A program made the position numbers and the translations under genes. A DNA stretch of 64,000 nucleotides, from positions 15,112 to 79,111 of the forward strand of contig JBHPHI010000001.1 of assembly GCA_042569595.1 (NCBI GenBank). Reading direction: 5' to 3'. The notes beneath the pieces were generated by a model, which saw only the letters and a program-made list of their open reading frames with translations, was not told the DNA's origin and did no database searches. Positions 11,910 through 19,142 of the stretch are shown one piece after another. Numbering within the stretch: the first letter of the stretch is position 1; each line of letters opens with the position of its first letter. Source of the stretch: JBHPHI01 sp042569595. GTDB taxonomy: Bacteria; Patescibacteriota; Microgenomatia; UBA1400; 2-01-FULL-45-11.

Positions 11910-12611
11910 ATGCTCCAAGATCTCAAAAAAGACCTTCGAAAATTCGCAGATCCAAAAAAGGTTCCAGACTATCAAAGATTTTTCAAAACCAGTCCTGGTG
12001 AATACGGAGAAGGGGACATATTCCTAGGAATCAAAGTTCCCAATAGCCGAAAAGTTGCCAAAAAATACATCAAACTTCCACTGGAAAAAATTCAAGCTCT
12101 ACTTAAATCAAAATTTCACGAAGAAAGATTTGTGGGGCTCGTGATCTTGGTGCTCAAATATAAAAAAGGCGAAGAAGACGAAAAACAAAAAATCTATGAC
12201 TTTTATCTCAAAAACACCAAATATATCAACAATTGGGACTTGGTAGACGTAAGCTGTCACAAAGTAATTGGATTACATCTGGTAGAAAGAGATAGAAGCA
12301 TTATTTACAAACTAGCAAAATCAAAAGACTTATGGGAAAAAAGAATCTCCGTCATTTCTACCTTCGCGTTTATCAATATTGGACAATTTGAAGATACTCT
12401 CAAAATCTCAGAAATATTAGTCAAAGACGATCATGATCTTATCCATAAAGCAGTTGGCTGGGCTCTTCGCGAAGTGGGGAAAAAAGATCAAAAAATGGAA
12501 GAAGGGTTTCTAAAGAAACACTACAAAACCATGCCCCGAACTATGCTTAGGTATGCCATCGAAAAATTCCCAGAAGACTTAAGACAAAAATATCTTAAAG
12601 GAGAATTGTGA
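11910..12611 (+). CDS. AlkD-like DNA alkylation repair protein
   Basis: A 233-residue all-helical protein of the DNA alkylation repair (AlkD, HEAT-like) family, which removes 3- and 7-alkylpurines without flipping the base. Family features are the early FLGIKVPNSRKVAKKY, the conserved NNWDLVDVSCHKVIG, WEKRISVISTFAFI, HKAVGWALREVGKKD and the closing MPRTMLRYAIEKF. The aspartate in NWDLVD corresponds to the catalytic aspartate position of the family. It follows ddl by one base and overlaps the next gene (GTGA), so it belongs to the ddl operon. Confidence 0.88.
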   Translation: MLQDLKKDLRKFADPKKVPDYQRFFKTSPGEYGEGDIFLGIKVPNSRKVAKKYIKLPLEKIQALLKSKFHEERFVGLVILVLKYKKGEEDEKQKIYDFYLKNTKYINNWDLVDVSCHKVIGLHLVERDRSIIYKLAKSKDLWEKRISVISTFAFINIGQFEDTLKISEILVKDDHDLIHKAVGWALREVGKKDQKMEEGFLKKHYKTMPRTMLRYAIEKFPEDLRQKYLKGEL

Positions 12612-13021
12612 GCGAAGACGGAGCGGAAAATCCAATACATATTACTCATGAAGCCTTGGTTAAGTCTGAAGACGCAATTATGCTTGGAGAATGGCAAGAT
12701 CCTCTCCAAACCACAAATGACTACATGAAAGCATTAATTGATATGAACGAAACAGGCCAACAAATTGTAATAATCAAAAGATCAGATGAAGATGTTCAAA
12801 CAGACGATGAGTTGGCTGAAGAACTTAAACAATTAATTGAAAATGGTAATCAAGAGAACAGTTCCAGATGGTTGGAAGAAAGAGCTAAAAAAATAGATCC
12901 AAATATTAATTCTTTTACAAAAATCTATGTAACACTAAATCCCAAACTTGAAGAAGAGAATGAAAGAAGGCTAAAGTTATCACAAAAAATGATTGAACTT
13001 TCTCAACAGCTAAAAAAATGA
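12608..13021 (+). CDS. Hypothetical acidic protein
   Basis: A 137-residue soluble protein starting at GTG that overlaps the AlkD-like stop by four bases. It is rich in glutamate and glutamine and probably helical in its second half (LEERAKK and a heptad-like EEENERRLKLSQKMIELSQQ). No domain is recognised. It is held in a run of overlapping genes (alkD-like, this, DUF1905), which supports that it is real. Function unknown. Confidence 0.6.
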   Translation: MSEDGAENPIHITHEALVKSEDAIMLGEWQDPLQTTNDYMKALIDMNETGQQIVIIKRSDEDVQTDDELAEELKQLIENGNQENSSRWLEERAKKIDPNINSFTKIYVTLNPKLEEENERRLKLSQKMIELSQQLKK

Positions 13022-13323
13022 AACCAAACGAATACAAACTAAGCACAAGAGTCTGGATATACCCCACACACGCAGGGTGGCATTTTGTTTCTATACCACC
13101 AAAAGAGACAGAAGACATTTCTCAAAAATTCAATTATCTAAAAAGAGGATGGGGATCTCTCCGCGTAAAAGTCACAGTCGGAAAAACCACTTGGAATACA
13201 TCTATCTTTCCAGACAAAAAAGAAGGAATTTATTTACTACCCATAAAAAAAGAAGTTCGCAAAAAAGAAAACATTAGCGCCAACCAAAGAATCAAGTGTA
13301 TTGTTGAAATCTTAATTTCTTAA
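13018..13323 (+). CDS. DUF1905 domain protein
   Basis: A 101-residue protein that reads as a stand-alone DUF1905 beta-barrel domain: WIYPTHAGWHFVSIP, then RGWGSLRVKVTVGKTTW, TSIFPDKKEGIYLLPIKKEV and RKKENI. This domain is often found in bacteria alone or fused to a YdeI-type domain, with unclear function. Its ATG overlaps the previous gene by four bases (ATGA). It is the last clear member of the ddl-alkD operon. Confidence 0.75.
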   Translation: MKPNEYKLSTRVWIYPTHAGWHFVSIPPKETEDISQKFNYLKRGWGSLRVKVTVGKTTWNTSIFPDKKEGIYLLPIKKEVRKKENISANQRIKCIVEILIS

Positions 13324-13328
13324 ACCAT

Positions 13329-13451
13329 ATGAAAAAAATAATTACAATTCTCATCTTTAGCGCGCTTTTATCAGCTTGCTCTCTTAAAACATCTACACCC
13401 ACAGAGCCAGAACCTACCCCAGACCCCTACACAATTCTTCCAAGCTTCTAG
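13329..13451 (+). CDS. Tiny lipoprotein
   Basis: A 40-codon gene with a type II signal peptide: two lysines, a hydrophobic core IITILIFSALL, and the lipobox LLSAC, giving a lipidated cysteine at residue 17. The mature part is only 24 residues, rich in proline, threonine and glutamate. The ATG lies five bases after the DUF1905 stop and the gene ends in a four-base overlap with the convergent gene at 13448. The enzymes needed to process it (Lgt at 29754, LspA at 28975) are in this window. Function unknown; similar small lipoproteins elsewhere act as entry-exclusion or stress proteins. Confidence 0.6.
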   Translation: MKKIITILIFSALLSACSLKTSTPTEPEPTPDPYTILPSF

Positions 13452-13837
13452 TCATCATCCCAATTAAACCAATTAAGCAATAAATTCAATCTATTCCCCG
13501 GACTTGATGCCTCCACCAACTCGTCAAGGTCTGCGCCATTTACCAATTCATAATTCTCTACACCAGCAGCATCTGCAACTTTCTTTTGAGCTTTTTTATG
13601 TCCGTTATCTCCGCTACCACTAGTTACCTCCACAAACATTTCTCTATCAAATTTTGGATCTCTAACTACACAGTCAGGATGGGTAACAGACTTCTTTTTT
13701 CCATTACCTACATCTACGGGCTCTTCTGCTCTTATTGATGGGGGATTTCGATCAACCTGTAAATAGGTGCCAGCTACCAGCTTGGCAAAAAGAGACTCCG
13801 CTTTCCTTCCCTTTGCGCGTCTCTCTTTCTTGGACAT
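13448..13837 (-). CDS. Hypothetical protein, possible nuclease-like fold
   Basis: A 129-residue basic protein. I start it at the ATG at 13837 (MSKKERRAKGRKAESLF), because an upstream in-frame start adds only a cysteine-rich dozen residues. A PD followed about 15 residues later by ExT (HPDCVV ... MFVEVTSGSGD), then a lysine-glutamine helix (HKKAQKKVADAAG), recalls the PD-(D/E)xK nuclease core, but this is weak. Its stop overlaps the tiny lipoprotein stop. Function otherwise unknown. Confidence 0.5.
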   Translation of the reverse strand: MSKKERRAKGRKAESLFAKLVAGTYLQVDRNPPSIRAEEPVDVGNGKKKSVTHPDCVVRDPKFDREMFVEVTSGSGDNGHKKAQKKVADAAGVENYELVNGADLDELVEASSPGNRLNLLLNWFNWDDD

Positions 13838-13910
13838 AAGAAAATAATAACACTCAAAACAGGAACAGCACACCCAAAAAAACTACGAAATATCCAACTA
13901 TTTTTTTAAA

Positions 13911-14114
13911 CTAAGCTTCTGTTATTTTTGTAGGAGCCATCTTGTCCCACTCTGCCATGCTTTCAGGAGTTGCATCTTTCATCAGATCCGCATGAATAGC
14001 ACCAGCGTGTTGCTTCATTCTGTCAATTACTTCCTTGTCGGTCTCACCAACTGCCATAAAAGGACATTCTGGAGATCCCTCGGGGCTTACATCGTTACAT
14101 TTTAGGTGTTTCAC
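13911..14114 (-). CDS. DUF1059 domain protein
   Basis: A 67-residue protein that fits DUF1059: KHLKCNDVSP, CPFMAVGETDKEVIDRMKQH, AIHADLMKDA. Function of the family is unknown; the cysteine and histidine pattern could bind a metal. The start is chosen as GTG at 14114 because a strong GGAGG (14120-14124) stands five bases before it; the GTG at 14126 would place that ribosome site inside the gene. One of the few genes in the window with a textbook Shine-Dalgarno. Confidence 0.75.
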   Translation of the reverse strand: MKHLKCNDVSPEGSPECPFMAVGETDKEVIDRMKQHAGAIHADLMKDATPESMAEWDKMAPTKITEA

Positions 14115-14137
14115 AACAACCTCCACACAAATAAATA

Positions 14138-14162
14138 ATATATACTCCCTCCCAGTATATAT
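14138..14162. repeat. Nine-base inverted repeat between divergent genes
   Basis: ATATATACT at 14138-14146 and AGTATATAT at 14154-14162 form perfect arms around the loop CCCTCCC. It lies between the DUF1059 gene (minus) and the membrane protein gene at 14224 (plus). It has no T-run and is better placed as an operator than as a terminator. Confidence 0.35.
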
Positions 14163-14209
14163 ACACTCGGACAGATAGCAAGCTTAAATAAATAAAAAGA
14201 AAGAAATCG

Positions 14210-14215
14210 TATAAT
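14210..14215 (+). promoter_or_regulatory. Consensus -10 box, leaderless type
   Basis: A perfect TATAAT ends eight bases before the ATG at 14224. No -35 consensus and no Shine-Dalgarno are visible, so the transcript should start almost at the start codon. Confidence 0.5.
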
Positions 14216-14223
14216 ATATACAT

Positions 14224-14526
14224 ATGAAAGAAAACAAAAAAATAATATCGAAGAAAAAAATTCTTTTAATAATTGTAAGTCTTCAAGTAATTTTGATTGG
14301 GGCTGCGGTTTTTCTATTTAAGAAAAACGGGGGTGCCGGAGGGGGGAGTAGTTCTGGCTCTCTTGTCCCTATTTGGGTAGCGGTATTTATCCCAATTATT
14401 GCCACAAGAAAGAAAAAACCATCTAACAAAGAAGGAAAAAATCTTATGTTCTCTGTGTACATTGGCCTAGCTCTCTGTCTATTGTTGGGAATAGTGTTCT
14501 TCTTCCTAAAAAAATCTAGCATTTAA
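14224..14526 (+). CDS. Small membrane protein with Gly/Ser linker
   Basis: A 100-residue protein with three hydrophobic segments: about 12-32, 46-60 and 76-95. The first two are separated by a flexible GGAGGGSSSGS. A lysine-rich N terminus and KKKPSNKEGK loop suggest cytoplasmic positive charge. Not recognised as a family. The last 30 or so codons are repeated, with changes, 3.1 kb downstream at about 17648-17738, so part of this gene was once duplicated. Expression is probably leaderless from the TATAAT box upstream. Confidence 0.6.
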   Translation: MKENKKIISKKKILLIIVSLQVILIGAAVFLFKKNGGAGGGSSSGSLVPIWVAVFIPIIATRKKKPSNKEGKNLMFSVYIGLALCLLLGIVFFFLKKSSI

Positions 14527-14557
14527 GTAGTATTTTAGGGATATAAAAGTGTTTGTG

Positions 14558-14585
14558 CTCCGTGTGGGATGCTATTGTAACTTAT
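14558..14585 (+). repeat. 28-base direct repeat, copy 1
   Basis: CTCCGTGTGGGATGCTATT followed by GTAACTTAT. The same 28 bases recur at 16705-16732 with two mismatches. It lies 32 bases after the end of the membrane protein gene, in the 128-base gap before tspO. Confidence 0.7.
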
Positions 14586-14654
14586 ATTTCATCATTTGAA
14601 GCAAATCAGATGTTTCAAGTACAATAAACTTATTAGATTAATGGGGAGAAAATA

Positions 14655-15050
14655 ATGCAAAGCTATGAATGGTATCAACAGTTAATTAAACCCTCTTGGG
14701 CACCTCCATCATGGTTGTTTGGTCCAGTGTGGACAGTTCTTTACATCCTTATTTCAATTTCATTTTTCAGAGTATTTCAATTATTCTCCCAAAAAAAGAT
14801 TGCCTTTATTATCATTCTCCCATTTATTCTTAATCTTATCTTCAATCTTTTGTTCACTACTCTGCAATTTGGACTAAAGAACAATCTTTTAGCAGCCATT
14901 GACATCATTTTAGTTTTAGTCACCCTTTTATGGGCAATGAAGGCAATATATCCACACGCAAAATGGATTTCCTTTATTCAAATACCATATTTACTTTGGG
15001 TATCTTTTGCCACTGTTCTACAATTATCAGTTACATATTTAAATAAATAA
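14655..15050 (+). CDS. tspO: TspO/MBR family membrane protein
   Basis: A 131-residue five-helix membrane protein of the TspO/peripheral benzodiazepine receptor family. The N-terminal WYQQLIKPSWAPPSWLFGPV is the family signature, followed by WTVLY; W and PYLLWVSFAT near the end also match. TspO proteins bind porphyrins and other tetrapyrroles or lipids and act in stress and light responses in some bacteria. GGGGAGA precedes the ATG. The DUF2177 gene follows after one base. Placement next to a pyrimidine-dimer glycosylase gene hints at a light or oxidative stress role. Confidence 0.9.
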   Translation: MQSYEWYQQLIKPSWAPPSWLFGPVWTVLYILISISFFRVFQLFSQKKIAFIIILPFILNLIFNLLFTTLQFGLKNNLLAAIDIILVLVTLLWAMKAIYPHAKWISFIQIPYLLWVSFATVLQLSVTYLNK

Positions 15051-15051
15051 C

Positions 15052-15447
15052 ATGTTTTTAAAACAATACTTCATCACATTACCAATCTTTCTAGCCATAG
15101 ACGCCGTTTGGTTAGTGTTTATCGCAAACAAGTTTTATTCAAAATACATCGGTTTTCTCATGAAATCAGACGTCAATTTTATTGCAGCTGCTCTTTTCTA
15201 CTTACTGTTTGTCGTGGGATTAGTAGTTTTTGCTATCGCCCCATCTCTAGAGAAGGGATCGTGGATACAAGCACTCCTTTTAGGAGCGCTTCTAGGTCTA
15301 ATATCTTACTCAACCTATGATTTAACCAACTTAGCTACCATAAAAGACTGGCCAGTATTGGTTACCATAGTAGACATGATCTGGGGAACACTCCTTGGAG
15401 GTTTAGTTTCTCTTGTCTCTTACTTCATAATTTCCAAATTTTCATAA
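15052..15447 (+). CDS. DUF2177 membrane protein
   Basis: A 131-residue protein with four membrane segments. DUF2177 features are LAIDAVWLVFIANKFY at the start of the domain, YSTYDLTNLATIKDWP in the middle and IVDMIWGTLLGG near the end. Family function is unknown, but members often sit next to DUF1295 and photolyase or lipid-modification genes. Here it is one base after tspO and is followed by a pyrimidine-dimer glycosylase, with a DUF1295 gene converging from the other side. Confidence 0.85.
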   Translation: MFLKQYFITLPIFLAIDAVWLVFIANKFYSKYIGFLMKSDVNFIAAALFYLLFVVGLVVFAIAPSLEKGSWIQALLLGALLGLISYSTYDLTNLATIKDWPVLVTIVDMIWGTLLGGLVSLVSYFIISKFS

Positions 15448-15466
15448 ACATTTAAAGCCAATACGC

Positions 15467-15895
15467 ATGAGACTTTGGAGCCTTCATCCCAGATATTTAG
15501 ACACGAAAGGCCTTCTTGCCGTCTGGAGAGAAGGATTACTAGCCAAAAATGTAATCGAAGGAAAGACTAAAGGCTACACCAAACACCCTCAGCTTATCCG
15601 ATTCAAATCACATTCATCACCAAAAAATGCCATCAACTATTATCTCCATCAAATATTTTTAGAGTCCATTAATCGAAGTTATAAATTCGATAAAAGTAAA
15701 CTTATCTATATAGACAAAATAAGTAAAATCAAAGTCACTACCAAGCAAGTAGATTATGAACTCAAACACCTAAAAAACAAGCTAAAGTTAAGAGATTCCT
15801 CAGGTTACAAAAAACTCCAGACAATAGAAGAAATCAAATTAAACCCCTTATTTACCATCATCCCTGGTGAAATCGAGTCTTGGGAAATTGTCTAA
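15467..15895 (+). CDS. Pyrimidine dimer DNA glycosylase (T4 endonuclease V type)
   Basis: A 142-residue protein of the Pyr_excise family, which nicks DNA at UV-induced pyrimidine dimers by glycosylase and beta-lyase action. The start MRLWSLHPRYLDTKGLLAVW, then REGLLAKNV, TKGYTKHPQLIRFK and a helix with NYYLHQIFLESINRSYKF match the family. In the T4 enzyme the N-terminal residue is the nucleophile after methionine removal and an early glutamate is catalytic; here an early glutamate is present at WREGLL. The gene follows DUF2177 by 19 bases and its stop overlaps the convergent DUF1295 stop by four bases. Confidence 0.85.
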   Translation: MRLWSLHPRYLDTKGLLAVWREGLLAKNVIEGKTKGYTKHPQLIRFKSHSSPKNAINYYLHQIFLESINRSYKFDKSKLIYIDKISKIKVTTKQVDYELKHLKNKLKLRDSSGYKKLQTIEEIKLNPLFTIIPGEIESWEIV

Positions 15896-16665
15896 ATCTT
15901 TTTCTTAGGAAATATCACCAAAAGACTTGTGCTTTTTTTGTATTCTTGATATTTTTTATTACTCTTATGCCTCTCATCATATTTCTTTTCCAATAAAGGA
16001 ATCCCGCTTACAAACATAAGAATGAACGTAATAAACATGGGTCCTACTATAGTAAACCACCCCAAACCACTCAAAAGGGGAGAGGCATACGCAAACAATC
16101 CCCACCACAATAATATTTCACCAAAATAATTTGGGTGTCTTGAATATTTCCATAGACCAGAGTCTATCCAAAGTCCTTTATTTTTCTTATTGTTTTTAAA
16201 TACAAACTTTTGCCAATCAGATACCGTTTCGATTATCAAACCCAATGCCCAAATTAGCATACCTACTACCATCCAAGGCACTATTCCAATATCCTTCTTT
16301 TCTAAAAGAACATATATAGTTGGAAGCATTATTGCCCAAACTGCAACTCCCTGAAAAAACCAAAATTTATAAAAGCTTAGAGCATTCTCTCTCATTTGAT
16401 CAAATCTTTTGTCCTTCTTAATCTTTAGAATCCTAATTAATAAGTAAGCAATAAGTCTGACTCCCCAAACGATCACCATTAAAGAAAGAAGATTTTGAAA
16501 AGAGTGGTAAGTGCCTGTACTAATTAAAAAATATATTGTCAGCAATATGAAAGTCATGCCATAAGTAAAATCTGTAAACTTGTCAGTCTTAAATGCATAA
16601 GCAAAGATAAAAAATAGAGTGTTTATTCCCAAGGAAACGAGTAAAGCAAAAAGATATGGATTCAT
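15892..16665 (-). CDS. DUF1295 / isoprenylcysteine methyltransferase-like membrane enzyme
   Basis: A 257-residue protein with about six membrane segments, in the DUF1295 group, related to steroid 5-alpha-reductase C-terminal and ICMT-like domains. The signature WKYSRHPNYFGEILLWWG and the C-terminal SGIPLLEKKY with a basic tail are visible. Related enzymes reduce or methylate lipophilic substrates using NADPH or SAM. The start is taken at ATG 16665 because TATAAT (16672-16677) ends six bases before it; the in-frame TTG at 16683 lies upstream of that box. Confidence 0.82.
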   Translation of the reverse strand: MNPYLFALLVSLGINTLFFIFAYAFKTDKFTDFTYGMTFILLTIYFLISTGTYHSFQNLLSLMVIVWGVRLIAYLLIRILKIKKDKRFDQMRENALSFYKFWFFQGVAVWAIMLPTIYVLLEKKDIGIVPWMVVGMLIWALGLIIETVSDWQKFVFKNNKKNKGLWIDSGLWKYSRHPNYFGEILLWWGLFAYASPLLSGLGWFTIVGPMFITFILMFVSGIPLLEKKYDERHKSNKKYQEYKKSTSLLVIFPKKKI

Positions 16666-16704
16666 GACAAAATTATACAACAATCAATATGAAAAAATTC
16701 CGCA

Positions 16705-16732
16705 CTCCGTGTGGGATGCTATTAGAACTTAT
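16705..16732 (+). repeat. 28-base direct repeat, copy 2
   Basis: CTCCGTGTGGGATGCTATT followed by AGAACTTAT, differing from the copy at 14558-14585 at two positions. It abuts the stop codon of the minus-strand gene that ends at 16733. Confidence 0.7.
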
Positions 16733-17614
16733 CTACCAACCAACACCGCCAACGATGTCAGAATATATTGCAAATTTTGAATTAAATGCATCAACATCAC
16801 CTGGAGCATCTACATCTAATATTAAATCTATGGCAGGGCTCAAAAACAAGCCAACATCTAACCCCAAGGTTCTAGACAACACCTTTTCATAATCATTCTT
16901 AGTTCTTAAGTTAGACAAGGGAACTGCTTCCTTTACGCCCTCAATCATTTGTATTGTTTTTGAAACATAGTTAGCGGCAATAGAATAAAAGAGGGGAGCA
17001 TTTCCAAGCTTTGCAAAATACAACATTCTTTGAATTCCTGTAACTAACATGCTGCTAGCCTGCGAAGCCCTATATTCGTCTACTACGGGCACAGACAAAC
17101 TTCTTAAAGAACTTGATTTCGCTGAATACACATTTCCAAAAACAAAAGACTCATCTTTCATTGGCCAATACATGTATTTCCTGTGGGGCATCAATAAGTC
17201 TGCATTACTTTTTCCAACGATTGGAACTCCAATATCTGTTTCGGGAAAGTTGCTTGAAATCCAATCAATAGTTTCAGGCCTTAAAAACGGAAGATCAGAC
17301 GAAACGACTAATATCTCATCAGAACTACCTGTTTTCTCATGCCTATCTAAAGCCAATTTCAAGTTGCCCATGAAGCTACCCCCCTCACCAACCAATACAC
17401 AACTTTTTTCCATTAGATCTGTTTGTTTGCCCAATACTTCTTCGGGACCTGCTACAAAAACTTGACCAGATGTTTCAGAAGCATCCAAAGCACTCAATAC
17501 CCTGGAAATAATTGGCTTTCCATTAATTTGATTAAGGTGTTTATATACACCCTCATCACGAACTAAGTCACCACCAGCCAACAATAAAATGTCAGGAGTT
17601 AAATTTTCCTTCAT
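16733..17614 (-). CDS. MobA-like NTP transferase
   Basis: A 293-residue protein with a nucleotidyltransferase (GT-A like) N-terminal domain. DILLLAGGDLVRDEGVYKHL followed by GKPIISRVLSAL is a variant of the LAGGxSxRMG nucleotide loop, here lacking the usual serine-arginine-methionine. SSDLPFLRPETIDW is the metal-binding aspartate motif and the C terminus has DVDAPGDVDAFN. Family members activate sugars or molybdopterin, but neither pathway is in the window and the altered loop leaves the substrate open. The start follows TGG-TATAAT by eight bases, so it is probably leaderless. Confidence 0.75.
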   Translation of the reverse strand: MKENLTPDILLLAGGDLVRDEGVYKHLNQINGKPIISRVLSALDASETSGQVFVAGPEEVLGKQTDLMEKSCVLVGEGGSFMGNLKLALDRHEKTGSSDEILVVSSDLPFLRPETIDWISSNFPETDIGVPIVGKSNADLLMPHRKYMYWPMKDESFVFGNVYSAKSSSLRSLSVPVVDEYRASQASSMLVTGIQRMLYFAKLGNAPLFYSIAANYVSKTIQMIEGVKEAVPLSNLRTKNDYEKVLSRTLGLDVGLFLSPAIDLILDVDAPGDVDAFNSKFAIYSDIVGGVGW

Positions 17615-17654
17615 GTCGAGGGATTATACCAAAAATAGTCAAGAAAAAAACCTA

Positions 17655-17738
17655 ATGTACTCTATATACATTGGCCTAGCTGTTTTTCTTCTCTTGGGAA
17701 TAATATTTTTCTTAAAAAAGTCCTCTGCAGGAATCTAA
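17655..17738 (+). pseudogene. Remnant copy of the C terminus of the 14224 membrane protein
   Basis: Twenty-seven in-frame codons from ATG 17655 to TAA 17736-17738 encode a peptide ending FFLKKSSAGI, very close to the last part of the protein encoded at 14224-14526 (FFFLKKSSI). The DNA shares TACATTGGCCTAGCT and most of the flanking bases. No upstream part of the gene is present. It lies in the gap between the NTP transferase and the secreted protein gene. It could still be a one-helix micropeptide, but decay of a duplicate is simpler. Confidence 0.65.
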
Positions 17739-17816
17739 TACACACTGCATTGCAAACATCTCTAATTTTGCTATTCTGAGATCATATTTATCTTCGTGAA
17801 TGGGGGTGAGTACATA

Positions 17817-18611
17817 ATGAAAAAAATTACAAGTTTGTTAGCGGGAGTTGTTTTATTGGCAATTGTTATGCCAGCAATGGCTGCTAAGCCAACTAATACA
17901 CCAAACAATGGAACGTCAGGAGAAAAGATAACTGGATCTATTGAAATAGATAGAGGCGATGAAAACATGAGATATGCTGAGTTTAATGCTCATGAAGCAT
18001 ATGGCGATAAGGATGCTAAAGGTGAATTTCATTGGTGGATGACTGATGGCAAAGGCCTCATGTTAAGAGAGATATATGTTGATGTAACTGATGTAAGAGT
18101 AATGGGAGATGATGGATGGTTTGAGGGAATGGCTACGCATGATAGTCAGGCTGGAGCTAGAGAGGGAGATATGTTTTACGTCAAAGTATTTGATGGTGGA
18201 ACTCCTGCTACCGATGGAGATATGATTTGGTGGAGTTGGGATTCTCCAGCTTATAAGGAAAAGGCATTAGTTGGTGGTAATTTAGTAGTTCACAGTAATC
18301 CATGTGAGGTATATGAACTGAATGTTAGTACGGTTAACGGAAATGGTGGATACTGGCACACATTCGAGCTGACTTTTTGCCCAGGAGAAGAGCCTTATGG
18401 AACTGGAAAGAGATCAGCTGGAACGGAAACAGCAAGTGATATTGTTTTGGAAGATGGGATGATTTCCTTTAGGTCTGACTACGATGAGAGTGCGTATTAT
18501 TGGTTCCCATCCTTCTATTTGGAAGAAGGGGGAGAACTTATTTTTAACAATGCGTATGGCCCAGACAATGTCAAATCTGCAACTGGAACCTGGTTAATGT
18601 ATACCGAATAG
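17817..18611 (+). CDS. Secreted protein of unknown function
   Basis: A 264-residue protein with a clear signal peptide (KKITSLLAGVVLLAIVMP, then AMA-A near residue 23). The mature part is rich in aspartate, glycine and tryptophan, with repeated acidic turns (GDDGWFEG, DGGTPATDGD) and two cysteines near the middle; it is probably a beta-rich extracellular domain. Not recognised. The start is set by GGGGGTGAG before ATG 17817. Base use is unlike its neighbours: a hand count over 17821-18180 gives 103 G and 41 C, while other plus-strand genes are near balance or C-rich. Stands alone, followed by a strong terminator; possibly acquired. Confidence 0.7.
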   Translation: MKKITSLLAGVVLLAIVMPAMAAKPTNTPNNGTSGEKITGSIEIDRGDENMRYAEFNAHEAYGDKDAKGEFHWWMTDGKGLMLREIYVDVTDVRVMGDDGWFEGMATHDSQAGAREGDMFYVKVFDGGTPATDGDMIWWSWDSPAYKEKALVGGNLVVHSNPCEVYELNVSTVNGNGGYWHTFELTFCPGEEPYGTGKRSAGTETASDIVLEDGMISFRSDYDESAYYWFPSFYLEEGGELIFNNAYGPDNVKSATGTWLMYTE

Positions 18612-18629
18612 CAGTTTAGTTGTAAGTTA

Positions 18630-18664
18630 AACAACCCGTCGTTTATTCGATGGGTTGTTTTTAA
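18630..18664 (+). terminator. Rho-independent terminator of the secreted-protein gene
   Basis: AACAACCCGTCG (18630-18641) pairs with CGATGGGTTGTT (18648-18659) with one G-T wobble and a six-base loop, followed by a run of five Ts. Confidence 0.85.
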
Positions 18665-18703
18665 ATTAAGTTATAATTAACACATAGTAATTACAAAGAA
18701 ATT

Positions 18704-19141
18704 ATGGCTAAAAAATCATCACCAAAAAGACTTTATCGAAGCGAATCTTCAAAAGTGTTAGCAGGGGTTTGTACTGGATTAGCAGAATATTTTGACTTGG
18801 ATCCTACCATAGTAAGACTCTTCTTTATTCTAGCTACTATGATGGGCGGATCTGGATTAGTGGCCTATGTAATGATGTGGATATTTATTCCCTCAAAATC
18901 ATCAGTCAAACTTGATTCCGATGAATATATAAAGAAAAACACAGAGGAGCTAAAAGACAAAGCTCAGTCTCTTGCTAAAGGAGTTTCGAAGACTAACGGT
19001 AGATTTATAAGCGGGGGTGTTCTCATCCTTGTTGGAGTAGCTTTTCTTCTAAACAACTTAGGGTTGTGGAGGATTAAGTTTGACTTTATCTGGCCTCTTT
19101 TCTTGGTAGCACTTGGATTATCAGTTATGACGAGGAAATAA
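18704..19141 (+). CDS. PspC domain membrane protein
   Basis: A 145-residue protein. Residues 8-65 form a PspC domain: KRLYRSESSKVLAGVCTGLA, AEYFDLDPTIVRLFF, then a membrane helix. After a charged linker, residues 100-142 form a second membrane module of the LiaF-TM/DUF5668 kind (GGVLILVGVAFLLNNLGLW and a final helix). PspC proteins sense envelope stress and membrane damage. The DUF2807 gene starts one base after the stop and shares the DUF5668-like module, so the two proteins probably work together at the membrane. Confidence 0.85.
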   Translation: MAKKSSPKRLYRSESSKVLAGVCTGLAEYFDLDPTIVRLFFILATMMGGSGLVAYVMMWIFIPSKSSVKLDSDEYIKKNTEELKDKAQSLAKGVSKTNGRFISGGVLILVGVAFLLNNLGLWRIKFDFIWPLFLVALGLSVMTRK

Positions 19142-19142
19142 A

